Position numbers and translations under genes: made by a program. A model generated the notes under the pieces. The model was given only the letters and a program-made list of their open reading frames with translations. It had not been told where the DNA came from and ran no database searches. A DNA stretch of 64,000 nucleotides from contig CM028378.1 in the NCBI GenBank assembly GCA_013146195.2, positions 94,490,057 to 94,554,056 on the forward strand, read 5' to 3'. The stretch is from Codonopsis lanceolata. Its lineage: Eukaryota; Streptophyta; Magnoliopsida; Asterales; Campanulaceae. Of this stretch, positions 12,235-25,181 are shown piece after piece (positions within the stretch are counted from its first letter, which is position 1; each line of letters opens with the position of its first letter).

Positions 12235-14039
12235 TTCCCAGCAATATTCTGGTCGGGGCCTTTGAATTGGTGTACTCGTTGGTGCAATCTTGGCAAAAAC
12301 TTCCTTTCGCTCGAATCTTTGAAGCTAGTCTCAGCTACAAAGTCCGCCAAAGCTTGCGCCTTAATTGCTCGTCGGGGTTGATAGTCAATATCAAACTCAG
12401 TTAACTCAATGGACCAAGTGAGCAAACGACCAGAAGAATCTGGCTTGTGCAAAATTTTCCTGAGAGGCGTGTCCGTGTACACAATGATTGAATGTGAAGA
12501 AAAATAAGCTCGAAGTTTCCGAGCAGCAACAACAAGCGAATAAGCCAATTTCTCTGCATTAAAATATCGTCCCTCCATAGCAGTGAGGGCCTTTGAAACA
12601 TAATAAACAGGCTTTTGCACATTACATTCTTCCCTAATTAACACAGCGGCTACAGCCTGCTCTGTGGCCGCTAAGTATACAAACAATGTCTCACCAAAAA
12701 CCGGGCTGCTCAACAAAGGAGGACTTCCCAGATATTCCACTAGTTGCTCGAAAGCCTTCTGACATTCAGCTGTCCACTCGAACCCCTTGTTTCCACGAAG
12801 AACCTTGAAGAACGGTATGCATCTTTCTGCCGACTTAGAAATGAAGCGACCAAGGGCTATCACCCTACCATTGAGCTTTTGAACATCTTTGATACACCGA
12901 GGAAGCTTCATGGTGACCAATGCCTTAATTTTTTCTGGATTGGCCTCTATACCCCTCTCAGTTACCATGAACCCCAGAAACTTGCCCGCCTTCACCCCGA
13001 ACACACACTTGCTCGGGTTAAGCTTCATGTTATTCTTTCTAAGGTTAGCGAAAGTTTCTCCCAAATCACCTATATGCTCGTGCCCTTTGGTCTTCACCAC
13101 CATGTCGTCAATGTAAGCCTCCACGTTTATGCCAATCTGCGAACTGAAGACCTTATTCAACATCCTTTTATACGTAGCTCCTGCGTTCTTCAATCCAAAT
13201 GGCATCATCTTATAGCAATATAGCCCTCCTGCTGCTCGGAAAGCTATCAGAGCCTTATCCTGCTCGTTCATCTTGACTTGGTGATATCCAGAATATGCAT
13301 CAATGAAGCTTAGAAGCTCGAACCCCGCTATAGCATCTACCAGCTTGTCAATTCGTGGTAGAGGATAACAATCCTTCGGGCAGGCCTTATTCAAATCAGT
13401 GAAGTCTACGCACATTCGCCACTAGCCATTAGACTTTTTGACCATAACAACATTAGCCAACCAAGTTGGATAATGTATTTCTTCAATGATGCCTGCGCTG
13501 AGCAGCTTCTCAACTTCCTCCTTAATAGCTTGATCTTTTTCGGTAGAATAGATTCTAGGCCACTGCTGAATTGGCCGAAAAGCTGGATCCACATTGAGAC
13601 AATGCAAAGCCACTGCCTCACTCACGCCTTGCATATCCTCTGGTCTCCATGCAAAAACATCCAAACTGTCCTGAAGCTGCTTGATCAAGCTTGCCCGAGC
13701 TTCAGCTGACAATGCCTTGCCAATTTTTATCTTTTGCTCGGGGTAAGCAGAATTGATAACCACCTCCTCGAGCTCATCCTGAGCCGTAAATTCTGGCTCA
13801 TCCCGCATTTGGAGTGTATCACACTCCACCTTCTCTTCTTCCTCAGCCCGAGTCTCAACCGGATCAAGCTGATCCACATCCATATCCTTTGCTTGTTCAG
13901 CTTGTCCCCCCGACCCCAATGTCGGCAAAGGACAAGTATTCTCCTCGCAATCATTACTCAGTGCCAAGCTTGTATCAACATCCTGCTTGGCCTGCCCCCC
14001 GACTTCAATGTCGGCAAAGAGCAAATGTCTGCCCCGCAA
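12180..14039 (-). pseudogene. Tat element pol, reverse transcriptase and first RNase H
   Basis: The frame runs from about 14039, with the early RT block 'IIEEIHYPTWLANVVMVKK', to a single TAG at about 13419-13421 and on in the same frame. Further RT marks are 'MCVDFTDLNKACPKD', 'FIDAYSGYHQ', 'MPFGLKNAGATYKRM' and the catalytic 'YIDDM'. An RT-linked RNase H follows, with 'LFVYLAATEQAVAAVLI' and 'YYVSKAL'. The usual Asp near 'VYLA' looks replaced, as in Tat and other elements where this first RNase H has decayed next to a second one. The frame is then lost near 12200, before the second RNase H. The protein is copy-derived and not functional as it stands. Confidence 0.9.
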
Positions 14040-14476
14040 TCTTCTTCATTCACCATAGCAACTGTTGATGGCCCCACAGTCACATGAGATGTCTCCTTGG
14101 TGCTAACAGTGATTTTCTGCTCGCCGTCCTCCAAGGTCAACTTTTGTTTTTTTCTTTGACTGTCACGCACATACTCGAGCACTGCTCGGGGCTGACTCCT
14201 CAATACTCCTACTCCTTGATCGGTGTAGAATTTAGCGCATTGGTGGGGGAATGGACGCGACCATTTGAAACTTGGTCATGCTCGGCACCCTCAAGATAAT
14301 GTTATAAGGAGACTTTAAGTCAATCACCATGAAAGTGATTTTCTCAACTCGCGTGCGGATCCCTTCACCAATGAAAACCTCCACTCGACCGTGCCTTTAA
14401 CCGGTACTTTATGGTTAGTGAAGCCCTCCAGTGTCCCAGCATACGGCTTAAGGCGATCATCACTTAACTCCAAGCC

Positions 14477-14719
14477 CTAAAAGCATGAATAATATATCAC
14501 ATCCCTGCAAGCTCCAGTATCAACCAAGATTCGATGCACAACCCAACCATCCACCAGGGCCGAGACAATCAAGGACTGCTCTCCAGCCACATTGCTCGCC
14601 AGCTCGCTACGAGTGAACTGTATAGTTTCCTCTCCATCTTGCAAAGTAGTAGGTCGATCTACCACCTTTGACAAGGAATAAATCTGCTTTGCCGAGATGG
14701 GTTGGGGCGGGCTCCTCAT
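14477..14719 (-). pseudogene. Tat element aspartic protease
   Basis: This is a short frame with 'WVVHRILVDTGACRDVIY', the retropepsin-type D-T-G active-site motif followed by the hydrophobic strand typical of gypsy proteases. It overlaps the end of gag in another frame and is cut off from the RT frame by further stops between 14040 and 14476. In these elements the protease processes the Gag-Pol polyprotein. Confidence 0.8.
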
Positions 14720-16569
14720 CCATTATGACATTTATTACCCCTCTGATTGGTGGGGCGTCTATTCGGGGAACATTCCTCCTGTTTCCTCCATCTCTCTTGA
14801 ACCGATCTAGCCGGCCTTCATTGATCAATTTCTGAATGGCCTTTTTCAGCGGCCAACATCCCTCTGTCGTATGCCCGTAATCATCATGATAAGCACATCT
14901 CTTGGATCGATCCCGAGTATCTGCTGTCTTGGGATTCATACGAGGTGGGCGAGGAAGCTCATCTCGAATCTCATACATAATATCCTCGCAAAGTATTGAG
15001 CGGAGTAAGATCAGCTTCCCGAAGAAACTCTCTCGGGCGATCATATCTTGATTTGCCTTTATTGTATCCTCCGCCCACATGCTGGCCATTACCTTTGGGA
15101 TTTCCCCCAGCCTCATTGCTCTTCTTCTTCTTCTCTTTCTTTGCGGTCTCTCCCGCACACCATTTCTGAGCCCGCATTAACATCTCTGCCTGCGTCTTGG
15201 GCTCGCGCATACTCAGCTCCGACCTCAAACCACCTTCTCCCTCAAGTAACCCTGTTTCAAAACATAAGGTTACTTCCTGCTCGGTCAACCCTGGAACTTG
15301 CTCCAACACTTTGGTAAATCGCTCCAAGTAGCTAGCGGTTGACTCGTTTGCTCCTTGCTTGACCTTTGACAAGTCAGCCCTTGTCTTCGCCAAAGTGCCC
15401 GAGGTCCCAAAGTCTGCTAAAAACTTTGTTCGCAGATCAGCCCAATTGTTAATCGATCTGCGCGGCAAAGTTCCCATCCATGCCAATGCCATTCCTTGCA
15501 AGGCTCCCACAAAAGCTTGAATATTTAACGCCTCATCTGAAGTCACCAGGCCGATTTGAGACTCGAATGACATCAACCAGTCTCTCGCTTTCGTCTTCCC
15601 TATATTCTCCTTAATGTTTGGTAGGATGAGTCCCTATGCTGGCGGTGCATTCTCAATCCATGGTGCCAACGGGCTGGCTTAAGTACCCAGAAAATTTCTA
15701 TCCAGAGCTTTGCCATGCTCCCACACCTCCAACGGGCTGGCTGAAGTACCCACGGGCTGAGGCTGTACCACGGGCATAGGAGGGACATGTGGGGGACCCA
15801 TAACTCCAAAGGCTTGGGTAACACCCACGGCCTGCGCCACCTGTGCCTGGGCCACCCCAGCGAGCTGAGCAACTGGCTCATTGGCCAATAAATTTCTTTG
15901 GGCATCTGATTGATGCAACTCCCTTTTTTCCTTAGAACGATGATACAAATATCATTGGGATCGCCTGGGGGATGGCGTCCTATGACGACGAGCATGGGAT
16001 CTCCTTGGAGATGGCGAGCGAGGTCTACGATGATGCGACCTTCGTGGTGAAGGTGATCGTCGTTGACGACGAGACTATGCTGAATCATCCCCCACTCGTG
16101 GTCCTAGTCGTGAATGCACACTGGGCACAATCTTGTGACTAGCTCTGCCCTCTTGTTGATTTCGTCCTTTTGACTCCCGTTCACGCTGTTGCGAGGGAAC
16201 GATTACTGGATTCAATTGATTAACCCCAGTCCTCGATCCGCTCGCTGCCTGACTTGGAGCAGACAAAGCTGGTAAGGGATCCACTTCGATGGGTAGAGGC
16301 AGCTTACCCATGGCGATCAACTGCAAATTAAGCTGGTGCATCTGCCCCAAATATATAGCCCTTTGACGAAGAGCTTCCTCCCGAAACTCATTTGCCAACC
16401 CAACAACTGCTACTGCACTTCTAGCTAAGGAATCCACACCGCGTCGTTGATTAAGCTGATGACGAGCATCATGAGGCGGGTTATTTCCAGCCAACTGATT
16501 AAGACTGGGAGTTGCATGTACATCCTCCTGACGGCTACCATTGACACCATTAATGTCGTTTTCCACCAT
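14607..16569 (-). pseudogene. Tat element gag
   Basis: The start at 16569 lies 71 bases inside the 5' LTR and just after the primer site. The N-terminal part is polar. A retrotransposon gag core appears at about 15576-15100, with 'AFVGALQGMALAWMGTLP', 'WADLRTKFLADF' and 'ASYLERFTKVLEQV'. It ends in a zinc-knuckle-like segment, 'CAYHDDYGHTTEGCWPLKKA' (Cys/His/His/Cys spacing of the Tat type). There are at least three frame changes (near 16080, 15590 and 15100), so no single protein can be made. Gag normally packages the element RNA in virus-like particles. Confidence 0.85.
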
Positions 16570-16620
16570 TACTAAAACTTACCAAGAACACGCTTTCAAT
16601 TCATGAAAAAATGTTACCGT

Positions 16621-16640
16621 TTCCCGGCAACGGAACCAAC
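16621..16640 (-). other. Primer binding site of the Tat element
   Basis: Read on the minus strand, 'gttggttccgttgccgggaa' directly follows the 5' LTR. It resembles the site complementary to the 3' end of tRNA-Asp, used by many Tat and Athila elements, with about three differences over 18 positions. Confidence 0.7.
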
Positions 16641-17266
16641 TGATGCGTCCAAAATCTTCTAAGACGCACTGGATTATCCTAATTGGATACCTGGCTTTCA
16701 ACGTATCCTTTATCTTCAAGGCCCAACTTTGCAAATGAACTAAGAAAACCGTGAACTAGGCAGGGGCACTCCTTGCAAAAGCCCTTCGGCGCAAGAATTA
16801 GCACAAGTATATTAAGTGAGTGTATAATTCGGCAGAGTTTAGGCAAGCTAGAAAAATCACATACCTCCCTCCTACATTGTGAGGGGCTTTTATAGCTGTT
16901 GTCGGAGAGAATAACTACTCATAACTACCTATTAATGTTCATGGCATAAATGGCGGGCATATTAACTGCCCCATTAACTCCCTCATTCATCACAACGGTA
17001 ATATGGAGAGTTTTTCGGACATAACCGTCCCCCATTAACAATAACTCTTAAATGAACGAGCACAACATTCCCTGCTCGCTGGTTAAGCCCCCAGCTCGCT
17101 CATGCTCTTGCCCGCTAAAGGTTAAAACCCCAGCTCGCGGTATATTAAAAAACCATTTAATCTTTTCCCCATGCCCTTGACTTTAGGATGGACGTTTATT
17201 GACTGAGTGATAATCATGTGCCAGACACATGACCCATGGCTTGGGCCTATTGGACCGGGCAGCTCA
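16641..17266 (-). repeat. 5' LTR of the Tat element
   Basis: This 626-base partner of 5783-6426 is upstream of gag on the minus strand. It keeps a minus-strand TATAAAAG box (plus 'cttttata', 16887-16894) that would drive the genomic transcript. The CATTG duplication follows at 17267-17271. Confidence 0.95.
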
Positions 17267-17271
17267 CATTG

Positions 17272-18078
17272 TTTCTAAACATTCTTGTTCTAGCTTAGGA
17301 TCTACTAGTTTAGCTATTAAGAATAATTGTGGAATGTGTAATTTTTTTTAGCCATTTTACTCTCATACTTGCAATATATTCACCTAAAATTGGACAATTT
17401 TTAAAATGTTAGATTATATAACTAATTTTATCACAATTTTCTAAAATTAATATGGAAGCAGGGTAATAAGAACTGGATAATTATTTTAATAACATCGTTA
17501 ATCTTTTTCAAAATTAGCTTTAAATTTTCACAAACATACCATTGATGAGAAAATATTGTAAAAGGATAATCTATTTGTTGAAAAAACACTCACAAATATC
17601 GTTCCCGCTATTGATAAAATTCATTTAACATTTTATAGGTAGAATTCCATCGGTTTGGAACATCTATTGGAAATGATTTAGGTTCAACATTTTATGTCTT
17701 TTTCTTGTTTTATTTGGCTAAGCTCTTTATTTTTTGAGGATTGTATCCTTAGTCTAGCTTATTTCTTTTCCGAGGTTAGACTACTTTGTCCTCCCATTTA
17801 TAAGGGCCAGGCTGGTTGTCCCCCTCAAGTTTTTTAATCAATAAATTCTAGCAGGGTGCCGCCCCTGTTTCTGGTGAAAAAAAACATTAGCTAATTTACA
17901 AAATGTAGCCTTTTTTAAATATTTGGATGTCTCATCAAAATAAGTAACAATTTTCCTAGATGGACGTACTTTTACAAGAAGTTAAACTATCTTGCAAACA
18001 CAAATTTAAAATATGATATTTGCATCTAACATGAAAAAATTACTGCTAATTGATGGTTGACAAATTGAAATGAGTGAT
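17272..18078. other. AT-rich spacer, possibly holding a LINE 3' tail
   Basis: There is no ORF here. The stretch 17690-17885 is T/G-rich and ends in 'ttttttaatcaataaattct' followed by a short A-run. This resembles 3' untranslated tails of plant L1-type LINEs. The call rests on general likeness only. Confidence 0.3.
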
Positions 18079-19200
18079 TGTCACGCCCCAAACCTCCCCT
18101 ACTTGGCCCAGTTCAGGACGTGAACTACTGGTTGTTAACACACTCAAATAACCTGATGAAGCAATATCAATAGGAATATCTCAAAGTACTACACTAGCAT
18201 ATATACATTGAGTCTAAAGGAGACTACCAAATGTTTATAAAGCGGAAGTATTACAAACTATCAAAAGAAGACTACGAGTCTCCTTGTACACAACCTAACT
18301 ACAAAAGCCAAATAACTAAGAATGTTACCCAAAAGAAGACCACCTTCTAGCACTCCGAAGAACATTCCCACTTCACATGCATGACTCATTCGCTTGATTG
18401 CAATAAAATGAATTTATTTTTTGGAAAGGATGAGTCTAAGACTCAGTAAGGTTATACCATACTTATGCATGCCATAACGAACAATCTTTAACACATCTCT
18501 TAACCAAGACTCATGATGCACAGAGCATACGATAAACACTTGTAGTATACAAGATCGAGATACATCTCCGATCAAAACACTTTCGACCTTATTACCCCAC
18601 TATGTTGTTGAAGCTTGAATTATCACGATCAATCACTTGAGCCTGGACATGTCGTGAAGACTACAATGATGTTGTTGAAATTATCCCCACTTGGCCAAAG
18701 TGGAGGAGCTAGGTTGAGTTAGGGTGCCGTTGCTAACTAGCCAAATTCTCCACCCCGTGACTAAGTTATAGGTATGCCTAAGTCCCATAAAGTTGATTGT
18801 TCACAGGCACATGTTGTTGTTCACATTGATTGTTTATATAAACGTCACTTGGTGTTCTAATCATCCTATTGTTGTTCCATAAATGATGAATTAACACATA
18901 TTGAGGATCAATGTGTTATAAAGTAAACTCATTGATACTCCAAAATAACGCATTCCAACCAACTCATATTGTTCACGTACTTGTACAATTTAAATCTACA
19001 ACTTCAACATGCTAACAAGTGTTCATAATATCACTTTCAAGTTTATATACCATGTAGTCAACCAAACTACACATAAACATTACACATAACAAGAAGACAT
19101 GGATCATAGCATGAATTTCCTCTAAATAACTTAAAATTACCAATTACAACATGAGATTATGAACAACATAAGCAAGTAATCCCCTTACAAAGATGAAGAT
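18079..19200 (-). mobile_element. Fragment of a long gypsy-type LTR
   Basis: It begins TGTCACGCCCC, a common start of long plant LTRs. It contains 'aagcggaagtattaca' and 'gtctaagactcagtaagg', which in reverse complement parallel phrases near the 3' halves of the two solo LTRs at 47634-51112 and 58369-61183. It therefore looks like a relative in the opposite orientation. No matching end or duplication was found before the Mutator-like sequence, so the right boundary is approximate. Confidence 0.5.
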
Positions 19201-19246
19201 ATCAATCTACATGTGGAATTGAGATTTTATTGGCTCTATGTACTCC

Positions 19247-21096
19247 TTAGTCTGTTGCCCTGCTTGAGTCACCATTCACAGTATCCCTTGCACTTGAAGC
19301 CTTATTCACTTGCAACAAAGATAGATATTTTGTTTTAAACCTAATGAAGTAAATTGAATCAACAATCTTAAATTCTAAAGTACCTAATCCACATACATGT
19401 AATTTTGTAGGTCTTTGCTGTTTCTTTTCAACCTCCAATATCTCTGTTCATTTAGCTTGAGTCTCTGTTTCTTCAGTGTTAGGTGCTGCTAGTGGTTTCT
19501 TAGGAAAAGTCCAAGCATTATGGTACTCTTCACTACAAATTCTACACTTCACAGTGTCTTGGTACTTCCATAGTTGATGGGGTTTGCCCTTTCTCTTATC
19601 TAGTTGCCTTATTCTTATCCTTTTGGACCTACCATGCATCTTTCCATCAATTGGGGGTTCTATTTCTATGTTGGTTTTGGGTCACATGTCTCTACCATTT
19701 ATGAGATACACCATATATGCTCATAAGCTTTCATGTAAGTGTCTTTCTTGTACCAATAAGCCACATATTGTTCAGGGTTAATTTTTGTTTTAATTTAGGA
19801 CATAAATGACATGTGGACATGGGATACCTGACAACTGCCACTTTCTACAAGAACATACCTGATCATTCAAATCCACATGTCCCCATACATTCTTCTCGAG
19901 CCCAAACCGTAATATACCCATGTGATTCCCCTTTATACTCGTCCAACTTAGCATTTATCCTTAGACGCACTAACCCTTCATATTGCCTCATTTTTTCCTA
20001 ACACTTTTGCAACCCTGACATCATGTACATCCTTATCCACTAAAAAAACTCTAAAATTTGTTTTTACACCTTACTTTCAGAATACAAGAATAGAAAGTCT
20101 CACACAAGTTATTCAATAACATGTCACAACACTGGCCAGTTGTAAAAAAATGCCCTACTCCAGTGTGATGTTTTCCCAACTAACCAATCATATGTCAATA
20201 CACTTGCTTGCTTCATTTTCTCCATTAAGGTTGAATTTGTCAACAGTTGATGCTAGTGCATGCATACAATTATTTTTTCAAGACTTGACCCTTAAATTTC
20301 AGTTTGAAGTTATAATGAAGATGTTTAACACAAAACCTTATTTCAACATTAGGGACAAGGGCTTCAAGACTTGGAACAAGGCCCTTTTATTTGCCAGACA
20401 TAAAAGTAAAATGATTTGAATTCACAGTTTATATCTAACAACAAAAGTTCCAAAAACCATGTCCAAGAGTCTCTGTTTCGCCCCTTAACCACTGCATTTG
20501 CCAAAGGCCATATTCTATTGTTGGCATCAACCCCAACAACTGAAAGAGTCATTCCCTTAACTTGTCCCTTCAAAAAGTAGCCATCCAACCCAATAACCTT
20601 CATACAACTTAAAAAAAAAACCTCCTTTCAAACCCCAAGGCAAATATACATTCTCTTAAACACAGGCTTCCCATTTTTATTTTCACAAACTATTTCAGTT
20701 GTTGTACCTAGATTTGATCTAATCAATTCCTCCTTATACACAAATCCCTATATTGTTCTTTAACAGACACCATAACATTCATTTTTACCCTTTGCATGAC
20801 TCTGTAAGCATTGCTTCTTGAAACCTTAATCTATAGCTCAGTCCCAATAGTTTGCAAGAATGAATCAGATGGCCAGGAAGAGTTCAATACATATCTATTA
20901 GTGTATTTATCCCCAATCCATCTAGAGTTCACACACTTACTCTTAAACATCTTACTAGATTTGTGCTTGTCATCAAGTGTCCTAATTCGGAAAGCATTAT
21001 CCTCAGTTAAAAGTTACGAGGCATAAATATACCATGGGCAACCTTCTTTGCACTTGGAACATACTTTCATTCTCTCATTTCTTTCAAATCTAATCC
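19247..21096 (-). pseudogene. MULE transposase, central and C-terminal part
   Basis: Just inside the LTR insertion, the minus strand reads 'RMKVCSKCKEGCPWYIYAS', the conserved Cys-containing block of plant MULE transposases. Around 20603-20364 is the transposase core, 'VIGLDGYFLKGQVKGMTLSV' then 'WTWFLELLLLDIN', which holds an expected catalytic Asp. A SWIM-type region lies near 19660-19760. A final knuckle at 19639-19448 reads 'KCRICSEEYHNAWTF', where the last Cys of the CxxC..H..C pattern is lost. Many stops and shifts interrupt the frame. This is a dead transposase, not a host FHY3/FAR1-like gene. Confidence 0.75.
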
Positions 21097-21101
21097 CCTT
21101 C

Positions 21102-22779
21102 TGATAAGTTTGGAATTTTCCCATTATTTTCATTATTTTCTTGATTTTTATTGATGATTTTTGAGCTTTGGTTAATGATTAATTGCATTTGAGAGCCTAT
21201 TTCTTTATATTTTGTGTTTCATGTAGATATCTTGGAGATATTTGAGGTTTTCAAGGCTCAATACATGCAAATTGAGGCAATTTTGGAGTTTAAGGTTGAG
21301 CTTGGATCCATTCGGTCAAAATCCGTCAAAGTTCGTTAAGTATTCAAAGGCAAAGGAAGGTTAACGGAAGCTATCGACGGACTTCTCCAACCACTTCCAG
21401 AATCCAAGGGGAACCAGCGCTTAATTAAGAAGTCCAAGGGAGGCCAGCACCAACCATCTATTCTCCTGCCATTATGCACTGTCGACTCCAGCCGTTGCCA
21501 TGTCATCGACTTCCCCATCACCACTTGCAGCGCCCAGCCCGTGTCCTAGCGGATCCCTTCTTGCCCAGTGCCCATATCCGGCCCATCTGCCCGCCCATCC
21601 AGCCCAATTCCCCTCACAACACCAATTCATTTTTCCCCTAGAGCACCCGCGGTTTCACCACTTGGAGCCCCTTCCTCCATGCCGTGACCCAACCCTTTTT
21701 TTCTTCCATTTTTAGCCCCAAATCCTCCATGTTCTTCTAAAATTTTCCCTCTTTGGGTGGACCAATGCCCTAGCAATTTTTAGGGAGGGCTCTCTTTCAG
21801 GGGGATCAAATTTTTTGAAGGCAAAAAGAAGAAGGAATACACAACAGCCGCCCCCCCCCTCCTTATTTTTTTCTCAACACTCCATCTTTACTCCATTGAT
21901 GTGCAAGAGAAGCTAGGGATTATAAATCACTTCCTCCATTAAAAAGAATTGTACACTCTTTAATCTCTACTTCTATTTATTGATTATGCTTTTTATTAAA
22001 GATATGATTTAATTCCTTAGCATGATGAACTAAATTATTTGCCTAGGGTTTTGATATAAATTGGCTTGGATGTTGTGATATTAATTTGGATATTGTTATT
22101 AATTTCGATTCACTAATTTTTGGGTATTATGTTGTGCTCTTAATGCTTATATTGATTTGATCAACCATTACATGATTTTAAAAATTGCTTAATGCATGAA
22201 AATGATTTTGTAATTTTAGAAAATACAACATAGTTGTCTTTTGGTTGGGTTAGTCAATGTTACAAATCCTCCTTAAGGTAGTCAATTGCGGTTTGTGTTT
22301 GGAAGCGATTAATATAATAAATTCCCCAACGTGACCGCAATTCTGATCGGTGCTTCATCTGTCACAAAAAGGGACACTTTATACGTAGCGAAAGCCTATG
22401 ATTTTATACTTTTAATTAGCACCGTTATACGAAGCGAAAGCCCTTAACGGTGATTTTTGAATCCCAAAAAAATAGAATAATTTTATTAGCAATCCCTTAT
22501 TAAATCACAATGGAAGAGCCAATTGAAAGTCAAAACCCTAGATTATCTCTCATCGAAATCAACCCATTTTAATATTGCTTTATTTAATCTCTTGCTTTAG
22601 CTTAATTAATTAGTTAATTCGCTCCAAATCGATTGTCTAAATATAATCAAAATTGCAACATGCTTGATATTCATTAAAAACAACCAAATTGCTTTCTCGT
22701 GGGTTCGACACTTTACTTTATCACTTTATTACTTGTTTTGACCAGGTAATCTTGCCTGTGTGTGTTTTTACCATCAACA
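21102..22779 (+). mobile_element. Solo LTR (Athila-like) inserted in the MULE
   Basis: The element is 1,678 bases, starts TGATAAGTTT and ends CCATCAACA. Host bases CCTTC flank it on both sides (21097-21101 and 22780-22784). Removing it with one CCTTC brings the two halves of the MULE reading frame together. The late phrase 'ttctcgtgggttcgacactt' is typical of Athila/Tat-type LTRs and supports a plus orientation. No internal retroviral genes remain, so unequal recombination between two LTRs is the likely origin. Confidence 0.85.
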
Positions 22780-22784
22780 CCTTC

Positions 22785-23480
22785 CTAATTTTCACTGAGT
22801 AAGCCTTCACAGTAGCTCTAAATTCCTTACTATATGTGAATTCCATTTCTAACTCAAACTTTAGTTCTTCCATGTCTGTTAAAAGGTTAAATCTTTTCAT
22901 CTCAGGGGCGTTTTTCCTCCCCTTCAACGACCTAGGGTCATCTTCCTCCAAATCCTCTGACCCATCGAGGCTTTCAAAATCATCAGAATTATCCATGTCA
23001 TATTCTGATTCAACATTACACTCATCCAAATATTCATGAAGCCTTAATTCTATTGACTTTTTTTTTGTATGGACCCCTATTTTTTCCCTTACCCTTCTCA
23101 CACACGGTCTTTGCCTTTTCTTTTTCGGTTTCTCCGTGTCTATTAGACTCAACTTGATCCTTAGGCATCATCCTTTCTATATCATCAACATCAACATCAC
23201 AGTCCCCATATGCATTACCACTATAACTTAAACTCTTATAATCCTGTATGTCTTCTTCCTTCTTACTCTCATAAATATCAACCCTCTCAGTACCTTCTAT
23301 CATTTTCATAACAACCTCAACAATTGACATTAACATCAATCATATATCCATTTTCCCTAGTAAAAATCATTCATCACCGTCACTAAGACCGTGTCCCTAT
23401 CTTTCTAGTTACTGCTTCTACTTCACCATCCAAATACACAATTTTAGTGTGGTAAACAAACTCACCACCATGGTGAATCG
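22785..23480 (-). pseudogene. MULE transposase, N-terminal part
   Basis: The minus strand near 23480 carries 'IHHGGEFVYHTKIVYLDGE', the usual opening of plant MULE transposases. An acidic, serine-rich segment with a Lys/Arg cluster (23339-23040) follows. The block 'FTYSKEFRATVKAYSVKIRK' (about 22850-22790) is the conserved motif before the Cys-rich region. The frame is then interrupted by the solo LTR. A frame change occurs near 23100. Confidence 0.75.
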
Positions 23481-25181
23481 TAACAGCAAACCTGCATCTC
23501 GGAAAAACACACAAGGGTAAACAACAACAAAAAAAGAATACATTAAAAAGGGCCTATCTAGGCATGAAAAATTATTTTAATGTCAGACAGGGGACATGGG
23601 ACCATGTATACAAAATATTAACCCATTGTCCCCATTATGTTGCACATACATCAATTCATTATACCCTACTCAGTAAAGTCATGCATATAATATGAACAAA
23701 ACATAAACTATGCCTTACATTGTCCCCATTATGCCTTACTCCCTATAATTAAGTTGGGGACATACAAACAAGAAATACAAAGTCACACAAATATTTGTAA
23801 AAAAGAGCAAAAAGTTAACATATTCCAAGTCAATAGCTCAAATACTTAATTAACAATTAACATATAACAAATTTGAAACTAAATTACACATACAAACAAT
23901 TAATTTCCAAAATTTCACTATCACTCAGATGGGGACATACAAGAAAAGTACAAATTCACACCTTCATACGTAAAAAAATGAACAAAAAGTCAAATACTAA
24001 CAAAACACACACACACACATACAAATACTTAATTCAATCTCAAACTTTATAAAACTAGCAATAGAAAACTTACCATGGAAAATAAATGGATGTTCGTATG
24101 AGATAGTAATCTTAGATTTTGATTGTCCCTTCTTCCTCATAATTGCCTTCAATCCTCACAAAAATCGTGTTTTGATGCAAAACCCTAATCTGTTTTGTGT
24201 TTTCAAACTATATTTCACAATATGACACCAATTAGGGCTTTTTTGACTAATGAAAGACCCCAATTTTTTTTATTGTGATGAATAACAAAGGCCCGCAGTG
24301 GAAATTACATATATGATCCCACTCGTGTAGGCTCACTTGCCATTTAACGTCTCATTCATAATGACCACTAACGGGACGAGGAAACATGAGACAAATGGTA
24401 ACATCGGGTATGACATAGGCACACTTCGTATGTTGGGGATGACTTTTGGATTGGGTGGATATATTAGAGGTATTCATAATTTGGCCTAAAAGATATGCAT
24501 TAAAATGGTAAATAAAAGAGCATCACCAATGCAACTCTGAGTTTGTTCCCATGTGGCTTTATGCAATTAACACCATCAATCACATGTGATAATTTTTATC
24601 TCTTCATTCATATTCACTTAAAAAAGACCTCTCCAATGCAACTGTGAATTTGATCATATATGATATGGGTCCCAGTCATAAAATTTTAAAAAATAAAAGA
24701 AAACAGAACGACTAGTAGAAAGAGTTTTTAATAAGAAAAATGTTGATTAATTAAGATGTATTCACATTTTCAACTACAATGCGAAAAATCTAGTCTTATC
24801 GATAATAGGAAAAAAATTGGTTGGCACATCATATCCATAACTCTACTCTACAATTGTATTGAAGAGTTTTTTTTTCTTTTCAAAGAAGGTGCAAATCCTA
24901 GGTAACACTCATTATTTTCCACATTCACATCTGCATTGGTAAGAGCATTACCAATACAACAGTGGACGTGACTGTGGATAATTAACATCATCAATCATAT
25001 GTCGCAATTTTTCTCTCTTCATTTACATTAAAATAAAAGAGATATCTCAAATGCAATTGTGGATGTGATCTTATATGACATGCATCCCACCACTAATATG
25101 AAATTTGATAAAGGGAACAACCAATATGAAGAGTTTTTAAATAGAAAAATGCTGATTAGAATGTATTAACATATTTAATTA

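Larger units (their letters stand above)
5783..17266 (-). mobile_element. Tat-type Ty3/gypsy LTR retrotransposon, full length but decayed
   Basis: The element is 11,484 bases long and bounded by two LTRs that begin TGATGCGTCC and end GGGCAGCTCA. The host bases CATTG occur immediately before (5778-5782) and after (17267-17271), which is an exact 5-base target-site duplication. Internally, on the minus strand, the order is primer site, gag, protease, reverse transcriptase, RNase H, a second archaeal-type RNase H, integrase, a long spacer, and a polypurine tract. A separate plus-strand ORF region lies between integrase and the 3' LTR. The extra RNase H and the extra ORF in antisense are known marks of the Tat lineage (Tat/Ogre/Retand relatives). 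All ORFs are interrupted. By eye the LTRs differ by about 26 substitutions over ~626 bases, roughly 4%, plus one 16-base indel. Confidence 0.95.
19247..24490 (-). mobile_element. Mutator-like element (MULE) remnant, split by a solo LTR
   Basis: Minus-strand coding fragments in the expected order mark a MuDR-type transposase gene: N-terminal part at 22785-23480, then an inserted LTR at 21102-22779, then the central and C-terminal parts at 19247-21096. Both outer boundaries are approximate because I could not define long terminal inverted repeats. Many MULEs lack them. The left-hand promoter side near 24250-24490 is non-coding. Confidence 0.75.

Noticed and set aside
19247..20603. Host FHY3/FAR1-type transcription factor gene
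   Set aside because: The order of motifs is that of FAR1/MULE relatives, but many stops and shifts and the MULE N-terminal block indicate a transposase pseudogene.
21500..21715. Pro/Ser-rich 71-residue plus-strand frame
   Set aside because: It lies wholly inside a solo LTR defined by an exact duplication. Composition is low complexity and no domain is visible.
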